Assembly (NCBI GenBank): GCA_013176395.1
Contig: JABMLP010000026.1
Coordinates: 372,001-436,000 of the forward strand
DNA from: Venturia oleaginea
Lineage: Eukaryota > Ascomycota > Dothideomycetes > Venturiales > Venturiaceae
Direction of reading: 5' to 3'
Length of the DNA: 64,000 bases
The notes under the pieces are model-generated. The model did no database searches. It was not told the origin of the DNA and saw only the letters and a list, made by a program, of their open reading frames with translations. Within the stretch, counting starts at the first letter, position 1, and the number at the start of each line of letters is the position of its first letter. Positions 54,624-64,000 of the stretch are shown piece by piece. The position numbers were made by a program, and so were the translations under genes.

Positions 54624-57600
54624 ATGGATCCTCCAATCACTGAACAGTCTGCAAGTACACCCAATGCGGAGCCCGACACTTCCGTAGACATACCACCCCC
54701 CTCCTCCAACGACGATGTTAAAGAGCAACGAGATACTACGTCAGGGGAAACGAACCCATCTCTCCAAGCGACAGCCCAAAACCTTACCGATCAAGCCCTT
54801 CAATTTCTCTCCACAGCCAGCAACGAAACCCTAGGCGCATGTCTCGTCGGCATAGGCGCAACGACATATTTTGTTCTCGGAAGAGTGGGATTGGTTCTCA
54901 TTGGTGTGGTAGGAGGAGTCGTCTTGCATACGGCATGGGAAGGTGGGAGTAGGGAGGGGAATGCTGAGAGAAATGTAGAGGAGAGGAGGCGTAAGGAGAT
55001 TGGTGTCGAGGTTGCTAAGAGGGCTTTGGAGTGGAGAAGGGGGAAGGGAGAGGAAGAGGTTGATGGAGAGGAGAGGGAAGAGAAGGTTGCTGTTGTTGGG
55101 AAGAAATTGGGGTTCGAGGGATTTCGGCCTGAGACTCAGGTGGCGTTGAATGAGCTTACTGAGGCGATTATAAGAGATTATGTGAAGTACGTGGTTTGGA
55201 AGGCATATCTATGTTGCTATACTAACAGCAACGTAGATGGTGGTACTCGCCAGTCATTCCAGGCGAAGAGGCATTTCCAGCAGCCTCTCGTCAAACGCTG
55301 GTGGCCTTCCTCCTCTCCGTTTCCTCACATCTCTCGCGGAAGAGACCTGCAGACACGTTCCTTGAATTCCTCACAAATTCCTCCTCTATAATGATTGTCT
55401 TCTTGGGCGAACTATCGTCAGCAATCGCGGCATCGCCGAACACAGCAGCTACGGAAGCAATTGAGACATATCTGGACACCAAGCCAGACAGTCATCTTGC
55501 GAATATTCTGAATACGAAACATCAAGCGAAGAAATTGGATTTGGTGGCTGAAGATATCCTAGAGTGCTATCTCGAACCCAAGTCATACAACGCCGAAGTC
55601 ATCCGTACATTCTGTCAGAAAGTGCTCGCGAAACTCGTGATTGAGATGACTATACAAAGCTGTTCCAGACCAGAATTCATCAATGGCTGGATAGTGTATC
55701 TCCTCGAGGACGGCGAGACCGAGCTCATGAAAGATATCGATGCGGGTCTTGAAGGCTTAAACGCGACTGCTTCAAAATCAGCTGCTAAGATTGCAGTGGA
55801 GCCCGGTTCTCCCGACCTTGTCAGAACAGATTCGGAGATTGCCAAACAGAGGGAGCACAAGCGTGTGAAAAGTAGAGCGCAAGATGCTATGGATGAAGCC
55901 ATGCAAGAGGCTCAACGACTTTCGCAGCTTATAGCAGAAGAAGATGCCCGCAGGCTTCGAGAAACGCCGGCATCAAGCTCGGAAGAGTCAACGAAAGAGG
56001 TCGTCACGGAGCTTTCGGCCAAGGAAGACCCATTCAATAGCTCGAAAAGAACGACATCCTCAGGTTCGATACTGACCGATGCATCGGAAAGTACGACTCA
56101 GGGTGTAGCAACGCCGACATCTTCGCAGAGCGATAGCCATGCTCAGGATGAGCCTCGTCCATCTCAGGAACAGGCAGTCGGTGAGAAATTTGGAGCACAG
56201 CTGGAGCCCGCTGACTCGGCTCCATTCACCAGTTTCGATCAGCTTGTGCCTCAAACTCCTGTGATAGCATTATCGGATGCACAGAAAGTGAACAAGGAGA
56301 TATCAGCTTTGACACTTCACAATGCTACCATATCAATATTTGATGACACGGATCCAGGCGAGAGGTCATCTCTTCGACAGAAACCAATCACAGACTACCT
56401 GATCCAGATCGAGCCACCTTCTGCGCATTACCCAGGGTGGATGATTGTTCGAAAGTATGCCGATTTTGAAGCCCTTCATGAGGTCCTTCGACGTATTGCA
56501 GCAATTTCTGGTGCTGGTGTCTTCACTCAGGCCCATGCCGGGCTTCCTAGCTGGAAGGTTCATACTAAAGCTTCGTTACGAGAGGCGCTTGAGAGATACC
56601 TCACCGACGCTGTGCGATTCCAGTCGCTAGCAGAGAGTGAAGGAATGAAGCGATTTTTAGAGAAAGAGCGTGGCATGGATAAATCTCCCACGAAAGATGG
56701 CGGATTTGGATGGCCAACACCGAACGCTTTCGAGAATATGGGCAAAGGCATGATGGATGTTCTCACGAAAGCGCCAAAGGGTGTCGCTGGGGGAGGCAAA
56801 GCTTTTATCGGAGGTGTCAGTGGCGTTTTAGGGAAGAAGAAGACGCCCTCGGTGTCCTCTAGTCCTGTCGTCGGCCGGTCCTCGACATCCCTACCTCGAG
56901 AATTGAGCAGATCCGAGACAAACGTGTCACAATCGTCGCTTCCTAGAAAGAGTCAGGATAGCCTGCGGAACATGTCGCCGATCGTGGATACTCAGCCCGC
57001 CCTTGTGCCACAAATGGAGCGCAAGCCTAGCTTTCCGGTGGACACAGAGCTTTCTCGTCGGTCTGCCTCGAAACCTGAAAGCAAGTCTTCTTCAATCAGG
57101 GGGTCGATGGACATGATGCCTATACTGGGCGGCGATCAAATTCTCCACTTGCCCCCTCCGCCGTCGGACATTACAGATGACTACAATTTTGTGCCCGAAC
57201 CGCTCAAAACCCGCACAAATACACAAATATCAGAAGCAGAGCCTTCAGCCCGGACTTCTATCTCGACCGCTGCGTCTTCCTTCCTTGAGAGACCTTCCTC
57301 AGAAAAGGCACAAGAAAAAGCCCCAGAGCTTTCTACTCGACCATCGAAGCCATCCAGTGCGAAACCACCAATAACAGAACAAGAGACGCAAATGACGGTC
57401 GAGCTTCTCTTCGCCATTATCAATGAACTCTATACGCTCTCGAATGCATGGGGCCTACGTCGCACGCTACTGGCCGCCGCGAAGACTTTCCTTCTCCGTC
57501 CCGGAAACCCTCAGTTGGAATCCATCCGTCAGCTTCTACAAACAACGGTCCTTGATGCGAACACTTCCGATGCAGGAATAGCCATGCATATCCGCAAACT

Positions 57601-57862
57601 CCGGGAGAATGCGCTTCCAACCGAGGAAGAGTTGAAGACCTGGCCCGCTGAGATGACGAAAGACGAAAAGGAGGAGTTGAGACGAAAGGCGCGGAAACTG
57701 CTTGTTGAGCGAGGTATGCCGCAAGCTTTAACGAGCGTGATGGGACAAGCAGCGAGCGGCGAAGCATTAGGGAAAGTCTTCGATTGCCTGCAGGTTCAAA
57801 AGGTGGCGAGAGGTTTGGTGTTTGGTTTGATGCTGCAGGGTATGAGGGCAGTGACCCAGTAA
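54624..57862 (+). CDS. PXA-PX-nexin_C sorting nexin, membrane-anchored
   Basis: Two exons (54624-55186, 55237-57862; 50-nt intron) give 1062 residues. An N-terminal hydrophobic hairpin (LGACLVGIGATTYFVLGRVG and on, about 75-108) anchors the protein. The PXA domain follows (WWYSPVIPGEEAFPAASR, IMIVFLGELSSAI, FINGWIVYLLEDGE). A Ser/Glu-rich coiled linker leads to a PX domain (DYLIQIEPPSAHYPGWMIVR, KYADFEALHEVLRR, LPSWKVHTKASLREALERYL) that would bind phosphatidylinositol 3-phosphate. The nexin_C domain closes the protein (ELLFAIINELYTLSNAWGLR, KVFDCLQVQKVARGLVFGLM). I see no RGS domain between PXA and PX, so it is nearer to S. pombe PXA proteins than to classical Mdm1/SNX13. Relatives sit at ER-endosome/vacuole contacts. 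Exon 1 flips from C-rich to G-rich near 54890. Confidence 0.93.
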
Positions 57863-58639
57863 TGAGGGACATGTTTAAATATGGTGTTTGGTGCTGGATG
57901 GATAAGGTATACCTCTTGCTATGGTTGCCGATGAGCTAATGCATGTAGAAACCGAAGAATATACGATATGTCAGGAATACAGAACAATGTTGGCACGCTC
58001 CACCTCCACATCTGAAGAACGCCAGGAATATGACCACAGTGCCGCTGTCTCTAAAGAATCCCACGCGACCAACTCAGCATCCTTTCAGCGTAGCCCACGA
58101 CCATGATTCCGACTCCCTTGCAGCTGCAATCGCCAAGCCGTTCTCGCATAGCAATGGAAGCTGAAGGTGTCGGATTCAAAAATAGAAACCAGCTTTACAA
58201 GGTAACGGTAGATGCTGGGGAATTCGGACACTAAAAAACGCTGAGCTACCAACTGTTCTGTGCACTAATCGTCGAGAGATAAAGCTCCTGCTTCATCTCT
58301 ACACAGTCATGACAGTTTCAAGGCTCACCTAGTACAGCATTGGCAGGATCCGAAAAAGAGCACCGAGCCCTTCGTTGTTCCTATCAATCACTCTCGTTGC
58401 GTTTAGGCAGCATCAAGGACGGGATGGAGAACTGGAATTCGTGTGCACCCGAGCTGGAAGGAGTCTCCATGGCGCCACCATCGTTATAAACCTTGCCGTC
58501 CGTCTGGGCCTGAGCACAGCGAGCTTTTTGGCGAATGGGAGTCAGCCACAACCCAATGCGGACAGGTACTCCTTGATTTACCACGCGGCTAAGCTGCGCT
58601 ACGCTAGCTGAATTGAACAGTATCAGGCCAGCATCAGTT
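57863..58639. other. intergenic stretch
   Basis: About 780 bp downstream of the sorting nexin. No supported gene; short frames only. Confidence 0.5.
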
Positions 58640-59611
58640 TACCTGGTACTGTGAAAATGATCGTGTTGCTCCGCGCATTTTCCTGGATATCTATTGTCTT
58701 GGTGCTTTGTTGGTCACGGTTCGCGACAATAGGATCAACAGCACGGTTCGAGCTCGATGCAAGATAGCGAGAAAATATGTCACAGTCTCGGGAGAATGCA
58801 ATATGGTCAGGTGTAACAACAAAGGCGTGGCCCCGAACAACGATCCGGCTCTGTTGGGCCTTGAACACACCTTTCAAAGATCCTGTCTTTTCCAAGCACT
58901 TCTTCCATAATCTGCTCATTTCGAACGGCATCCCGGAGGACTTTGAGAACTCGACATACCCGATCGACAGTGAATTTCGTTACGGTCCGTCGGTATACAA
59001 TTTCACTACTGACAAAGCAACAGGCCCGAACGAATGGTCGGAGTATTTTGAGTTTGAAGTCTCGATTCAAGAGGCACATTCACAGAACATGGCCTACCTC
59101 ATCAACACCTATCTCACTGCGAGTCAGGCGAATGGCGCATTGAACGATCCAGCTTCATCCTTGATCTTCGACTACAACTTGACTGAACGGCAGCTCGGAC
59201 CAGCCCATCATTTGAATCAGAACATACGCTAATTGGAACATAGTCTCTGTATCTAGAGCAGCATACGAACCCCACTACCGTCTTGTCCCAGAATGGATCG
59301 TTCTTGATTAGATGACCTGCACCATATTGGTACTGGCCGCGATTGCCTCTGTCTGGCTCCGCGTGCGAACGGTCTGCCCAGATGTCTTTTGTTATATCTC
59401 TTCGATGACGAGGAATAACCCGCACGTACCTTTGCCATCAAGAGATAGCACCATGTCCGCCACTGAGCGAGCGAGGGCAATGAGGAATGTCAGAGTGAAG
59501 ATCAAAGAGGTGGTGGAGAGGCAAGACGGAACACCTGGACTAATCGGTCTTGCATTGGAATATCCAGATATTCAGATGGAGAAGCTGAGGAGGAAGGGAG
59601 AGTATTTGTGA
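58640..59611 (+). pseudogene. 3' remnant of a fungal membrane-protein gene
   Basis: A frame beginning near 58640 encodes a hydrophobic helix (VKMIVLLRAFSWISIVLVLC) and then meets a stop near 58770. After it, about 58777-59232 is open (ALNTPFKDPVFSKHFFHNLL, FRYGPSVYNFTTDKATGPNE, LINTYLTASQANGALNDPAS). After a likely intron (about 59230-59312), a second membrane helix (TCTILVLAAIASVWLRVRTV) and CPDVFCYISSMTRNNPHVPL continue to a stop at 59611. This order resembles the C-terminal part of large multi-pass fungal membrane proteins of unknown function, normally several hundred residues longer. Missing N-terminus plus an internal stop argue for a truncated pseudogene. I cannot name the family with confidence. 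Confidence 0.45.
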
Positions 59612-59969
59612 AGTAAAGGGCATCAAAGAGAGATGGAAGTAATTTTAAATGATATGAGGTCTTCAAGCGAGATACCACAGCTGGTGCACCGCTAAGGTGC
59701 TTTTTGCCTAATGAGTGTGATTTCAATACCATTCAAGTTGACTTTGAATTGATGACCTTTGTAACATGATCTGGTACACGCACGCCACCAGCAGCACAGT
59801 GATCTCATTAATTCAGTGTCCATTGTGGTACAGCTAAACTGAATGGCCTGAGATGCCTTGAAACTCATTCGTACACGAAGTCTCAAACTCTACGAACAGC
59901 CTCAATATCCTCTACGCAGACGCCATCCAATTAATATGTAGAAACCTCGAAAACCTCCTCCTCCTCCTT

Positions 59970-60000
<31 letters not shown>

Positions 60001-61480
60001 TTATTATCTTCCCATCTAGATCGATATTGATATATTTCTGGCCATTCTATTCTTTGAGATTGCTAGAGATTTATCGGTATCGATGTGGAGTTGGGGGACT
60101 TTATATCTAACAATACCCTCGATTTCGAGGCATTGCGGAGGGTTCTGGATCGATGAAGGCTCTGTGGCAGCTTCATCAGATCAACTATACCGAGGTAAGA
60201 TACATTTTCATCCGCCACGTGGGTTGAGAGTGTTTTGTCGATGGTCACGTCCGCGTGCATGAGGCTCGGTGAATCCTGGCTTGTCAATGTCAATGCGCAA
60301 TTTCCGACACAACACACAGTATTAGAAAATCGACGATAGGGATTCTGAATCGTCAGGGGCTTTCATCCTTCCAGGTTGTGTTTCAACTGTAACAAGCGAG
60401 ATGAAGATTCGCCTTGGACAAGATGGCCAAGTACAGTTTGCCAGAGCACTGGATGGTTTGACACCATAACTGGTCTCGACCATAGACTTCGAATTAGCAC
60501 GCTAGGAGTTGCAGATGAAGCTGTCGAGGAAATCTTGGCTTGATCAATACTTCCCAAGGTTTGCAAAGGTAGATGTGGCTTCACTCGGGACCAGGTCTAA
60601 GGTCGGACTATTGTGTTGTCGAGGTAGGGGCAAAGGCTTTCCAAGCTTTGCCAGAATAAGTCGGGTAGCGTGCTGAAAGATGTATTTTTGGTGAATGTCA
60701 TTGTTAAAGAAGGTAAAACGTCAAAAGAACGTCCATCTAAGTTTCCCACTCATTCTCAAGCCATCTTCTTCTCATCGCCTCTCTCAGCCACCTGCGTAAG
60801 CCCTTATCGAAATCCGCCTGGAGAATTTCAGGAGCGGGGCACCCTTCCTAATCATTGAATTGTTTTGCGACCGCTATATTGTTTTGTAATTCGCACTAAG
60901 AACCGTCAGACCTATTCAAAACTTATAGAAGTAATCAACTGACTGTAGAAAGGGTATTCTGCTTCTCAAGTAAACGAAGACATTTTGCAATATATAATCG
61001 AGCGGTTTTCTAAGGGCTAAGATAGCTATAGATTAAGACCTAAAGGATTTTCATAGAATTTTCGTAAGATTCTATTTAACTTAAATCTTGAGATTTTATA
61101 TTATAGAATACGAAGTTCATAGGCGTATTCGACGACCTTGACGTTAGACGACCTTGTATAACGTATTTAATTAGTATAATCTCCATGCTCTGCTGTCTTG
61201 GCTCTCAGAAAAACACTCCATCGCATGTTGCAAATGTCCTCGTTTACTTGAGAAGCACAATATGCCTCCTATTACGAGCTTACCAGGGAGGGTACGTATA
61301 AGATGATAAGGCCGTTGCTTCAAGCGAGACTTCGAATCCGCCCCAGCAAGACCTGTTCCAAAGTTATTTTCTGGCCGAGCGTAGCGGGACTGCGGGAGTA
61401 GCGAAAGGAGGCTCGTAGGCCCTTTACTACTCTCTGTGGGTCTCACTAGTGGACTCCTTTTGTAGGCTTTTTTCGCTCTG
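59612..61480. other. AT-rich gene-free stretch
   Basis: No supported gene. A minus-strand frame at 61446-61171 has no recognised domain and may come from a transposable element. From about 60880 to 61160 the DNA is strongly AT-rich with TA-rich strings, as in RIP-altered repeat DNA. Confidence 0.4.
59964..60005. repeat. 9-bp minisatellite (CTTCTTCGC)n
   Basis: About four consecutive copies of CTTCTTCGC/CCTTCTTCG are visible, flanked by CTCCTC-type triplets. It lies in non-coding DNA. Confidence 0.85.
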
Positions 61481-61481
61481 C

Positions 61482-61742
61482 GATGTTCCCACGATGTTCG
61501 GCGGTATTCTGGCGGAAACCAACAGCGGTATATAGCTTGATTAAGAGGAGCGACCTACAGACTTTTGAGACCCTAACTTCTGACAGAGGATGAGGCTAAA
61601 AGAGGGAGAATCTAAGCCCTCCCTTCTTACCTAGATAAGAGGGCAGTAAGAGCTCTGCTTTCCCCTATCTGGCACGCTCTAGACTATATTAAGGCATCTT
61701 GCCAAGCCGTGGGAACATCGTGGGGAACATCGTGGGAACATC
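61482..61742. repeat. inverted repeat pair built on GATGTTCCCAC
   Basis: An 18-bp string (GATGTTCCCACGATGTTC, 61482-61499) occurs inverted at 61725-61742. The right arm is part of a three-unit tandem of GTGGGAACATC (about 61709-61742). The ~260-bp segment between could be a small non-autonomous transposon or part of an LTR; no target duplication was found. Confidence 0.6.
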
Positions 61743-61917
61743 CCGGGCTGCAAAAGGGCCCGGGGAGTTTTACGGGATACCTTTTTTCGACGAACATGAC
61801 CCCGGCTAAGCGTCTGCTGAATAGCAAAACACTAACAGCTTTTGAATGCCTCTTCAACAACTCCTGTCCTATGATTGTTATACTACAAGCCAATCAAGAA
61901 CTTTCAATGTCAGGCTA

Positions 61918-62547
61918 TCAGGTATGCCAAAATGATTGATGATGAAACTGATGAACAACTTTGGCTTTGCTTGAGTCAAATCTCGATTCAATTAAACCAC
62001 AACCATCAGATCGAACCACTCCCATTCTTTACCAACTACCTGCCACGATAGTCTCCGCAATTGCTTACACTCATCGCTGCTATTCCACAAGCCTCAAATC
62101 CTCCCGCGTCAAAGACAGCAACCCACAGCAATAGACAGATGCACTTCTCCACCCTCCCGCTTCCTCTCATACACCTATTGTGGAGGACAACTTCCAATTT
62201 TAGGCCATCCGGCGTTGCTCACAGGATTGCGCTCAGGTATCCCAAAATAATTGATGATAAATCGAGGAACGATTCTGGCTTTCGCAATGTCGATAAACAA
62301 ATTAAGTTAAACCCTCGATTCAACTAAACCACAACTATCAGATTGAACCTCTCCCATTCTTCACCCAGCTACCTGCTACGATGGCCTCCGCAACTAATTC
62401 CATCCTAATCGCTACCATTCCACAAGTCTCAAATCCTCCCGTGTCAAAAACACGAATCAATAACAACAGATGCAATTCTCCACCCACCCGCTTTCTCTTA
62501 TACACCTATCTTCAAGAACACTCCTGAGCAGAAGGCTTCGGGTTCCT
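61918..62547. repeat. 315-bp tandem duplication, two diverged copies
   Basis: Copy 1 begins at TCAGGTATGCC (61918) and copy 2 at TCAGGTATCCC (62233), an offset of 315 bp. Matching landmarks in order include ATTGATGAT, TCGATTCAA, AAACCACAAC, CTCCCATTCTT, TCCACAAG and TCTCCACCC. Many differences are C/T or G/A. I see no reading frame conserved between the copies. Confidence 0.75.
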
Positions 62548-63443
62548 GCTTCTTGGATAGAGAGGGCGGTTGTAAGGGCGAGCGGCGATAGAAGGAAGAA
62601 GACAAAAGAAACTTCATCTTTTGGTTCGGTTTGGTTTGGTTTGGTTTGGTTCGGTCACTCCTCCGCCTCCATATACTTATTCAATATACCGTAAATTTCG
62701 TAGACGAGCGATTGGTGTACGGCTAGATTTTGTATGAGAAATCTGGATGCATAGAATCAAGTGGGCCAGAAAACACTAATAGTAATTATCCAAGCTACCC
62801 TTGTCTTGTCTACAACTGTGCACGGAATCTACGGTAAGTGTAGAAGTGTATACAGTAGGATCGATACATAGAACAAGGAACGTGGTTCTCAACAGATCCG
62901 AAGTCTATTCTCGAGGACATACGCTTGTATACGGTAATACTCGTATTGGCCTGTACTGTCCTTCTTGGTCTCTATTTTCGAAGTTGGAAAAAAACTGAAG
63001 TCGACCTCAATCACTCAAAAAGCAAAATATCTGGCTATTCCACTGAACGTGTTGTCTAAGCATAAGCCGCCCCAACCTGGAATCGTCATGTCATAAATCA
63101 TCTCCCTGCTTCAAACCAGTTACCGACAGACTCTTGTCACGTCTACGCCATTCATTCATACTATGTACACTCCCCGCCAGGATATAGTTGTGACCACAGT
63201 TTATATAGCTTTGCCAGCCTAGGCGGCTCGTGTACCTCTGGCACTTCAGATGGTGTAAAAATATTCATTTTATATGCAGGAACAGCAGTACTGCTTTACA
63301 CAAGGACCAATGGATGAGCGAAGGTATATCGGTCTTGCTCTGTCCTTTTAGAGAAATCGATCGCTCCCCTCGAGGTATTCAGTGTCCATAACGCCCACTC
63401 GTGTCTGATAAAACACGATTCAATTTTGTAAACTTTCACCACT
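62548..63443. other. gene-free stretch left of ISU1 with a GGTTT microsatellite
   Basis: A GGTTT pentamer run, with TTCGG variants, lies at about 62620-62655. The rest shows no gene. The right end is the 3' flank of ISU1. Confidence 0.5.
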
Positions 63444-63967
63444 TCAAGCTGAAGCCACTTGCTCAATCTCAATCTTCGGCATTGGGGCTCCCGTTCCACC
63501 CAGATCGGTGGCCTTTGCCTTAGGGTTCTTGGTATAGTAGTTGTTGATGGCGGATTTGATGGCGTCCTCGGCAAGCATGGAGCAATGCACTACTCCGATG
63601 TCAGTGGTACATTATACCGACAAATAAATCCTCAATCTGTATTGGAGGCCAAAATGCGGATGGTACTTACGCTTCACAGGTGGCAAGCATAGCTCCTTTG
63701 CAATGTCCGTATTCCTAATCTTCGCCGCGTCATCCAACGACATACCCCTCACCAACTCCGTCAGATAGCTTGAGCTGGCAATGGCCGAGCCACAACCAAA
63801 TGTTTTGAATTTAACGTCGGAGATGGTATTCGAGTTGGGATCGACTCTGATCTGCAATTTCATCACGTCGCCACAAGCCGGCGCTCCTACGAGTCCGGTT
63901 CCAACATCGCCATCTGCCTTGGACATAGATCCTACATTTCGAGGATTGCTGTAATGATCGATGAGTG
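63444..63967 (-). CDS. ISU1: Fe-S cluster assembly scaffold Isu1/IscU, 5' exon outside window
   Basis: Two exons are visible (63967-63671 and 63589-63444, 81-nt intron), coding for about 146 residues and ending in a stop. Conserved motifs include LIDHYSNPRNVGSM, GLVGAPACGDVMKLQIRVD, FKTFGCGSAIASSSYLTELV, the LPPVK loop that HscA/Ssq1 Hsp70 recognises, and LHCSMLAEDAIK. The three scaffold cysteines (PACGD, FGCGS, LHCSM) are present. The protein builds [2Fe-2S] clusters in the mitochondrial matrix with Nfs1-Isd11 and frataxin. A CTAAC...GCGCAG signal just upstream of 63967 shows that an earlier exon, carrying the mitochondrial presequence, lies beyond the right edge. The C-terminus (KIEIEQVASA) is a short fungal extension. 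Confidence 0.94.
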
Positions 63968-64000
63968 CTGCGCATGTTAGCGGAGTGTACAAGCAATAGT

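Noticed and set aside
1..64000. CRISPR arrays, bacterial operons or phage genes
   Set aside because: Intron-containing fungal genes throughout; no regularly spaced repeat-spacer pattern seen.

Overview
The window is nuclear DNA of a filamentous ascomycete (Pezizomycotina; a leotiomycete-like fungus is my best guess, not proven). The evidence is dense protein genes split by short introns (mostly 47-110 nt, GTATGT/GTAAGT donors), a fungal proteasome beta-5 with its own propeptide, a Nab2-type polyadenosine zinc-finger protein, Dbp3, Are1/2, Hem14, Dph5 and Isu1 homologues, and decayed repeats with C/T-type differences as expected from repeat-induced point mutation.

Layout. 1-2675: no supported gene. 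2676-3398: secreted SGNH hydrolase. 4217-5263 (-): proteasome beta-5, divergent from a GH47 mannosidase (6260-8259). 8875-11126: sterol O-acyltransferase, convergent with protoporphyrinogen oxidase (11328-13264, -). 13733-15334 (-): Nab2-like protein, divergent from an SR-type RRM protein (15788-16791). 18962-20910: a fragmented secreted Cys-rich/TM gene. 21608-23387 (-): AP endonuclease Apn1, divergent from DEAD-box helicase Dbp3 (23576-25500). 25501-28841: AT-rich, gene-free. 28842-31702: Reb1/TTF1-like Myb protein. 32880-34070: protein with five UIM-like repeats. 34465-35845 (-): NIF3-like protein. 35846-38485: repeat island with pogo/Fot1 transposase remnants, a solo LTR with target duplication, and two foldback elements. 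38486-39595: diphthine synthase Dph5. 40131-40913 (-): single-pass membrane protein. 41676-42622 (-): conserved fungal protein. 43429-44567: 3-beta-HSD-type dehydrogenase. 44806-46349 (-): damaged hypothetical gene. 48165-48644 (-): hotdog thioesterase. 49443-51652 (-): TM protein with Fus1-like SH3. 53468-54299 (-): RING-ankyrin protein with an in-frame stop, divergent from a PXA-PX-nexin_C sorting nexin (54624-57862). 58640-59611: remnant of a membrane-protein gene. 59612-63443: repeats, including a 315-bp tandem duplication. 63444-63967 (-): Isu1, whose 5' exon lies beyond the right edge.

The genes do not form a biosynthetic cluster. They are mostly single-copy housekeeping functions (proteolysis, RNA processing, base-excision repair, haem and Fe-S synthesis, sterol esters, diphthamide, membrane traffic) with accessory or decaying genes between them. 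The least ordinary items are the five-UIM protein, two separate GC-AG introns, the RING-ankyrin gene split by a nonsense codon, the 36-38 kb repeat island and intragenic strand-composition flips in at least four genes. Splice sites given below were deduced by eye from reading frame and family conservation.
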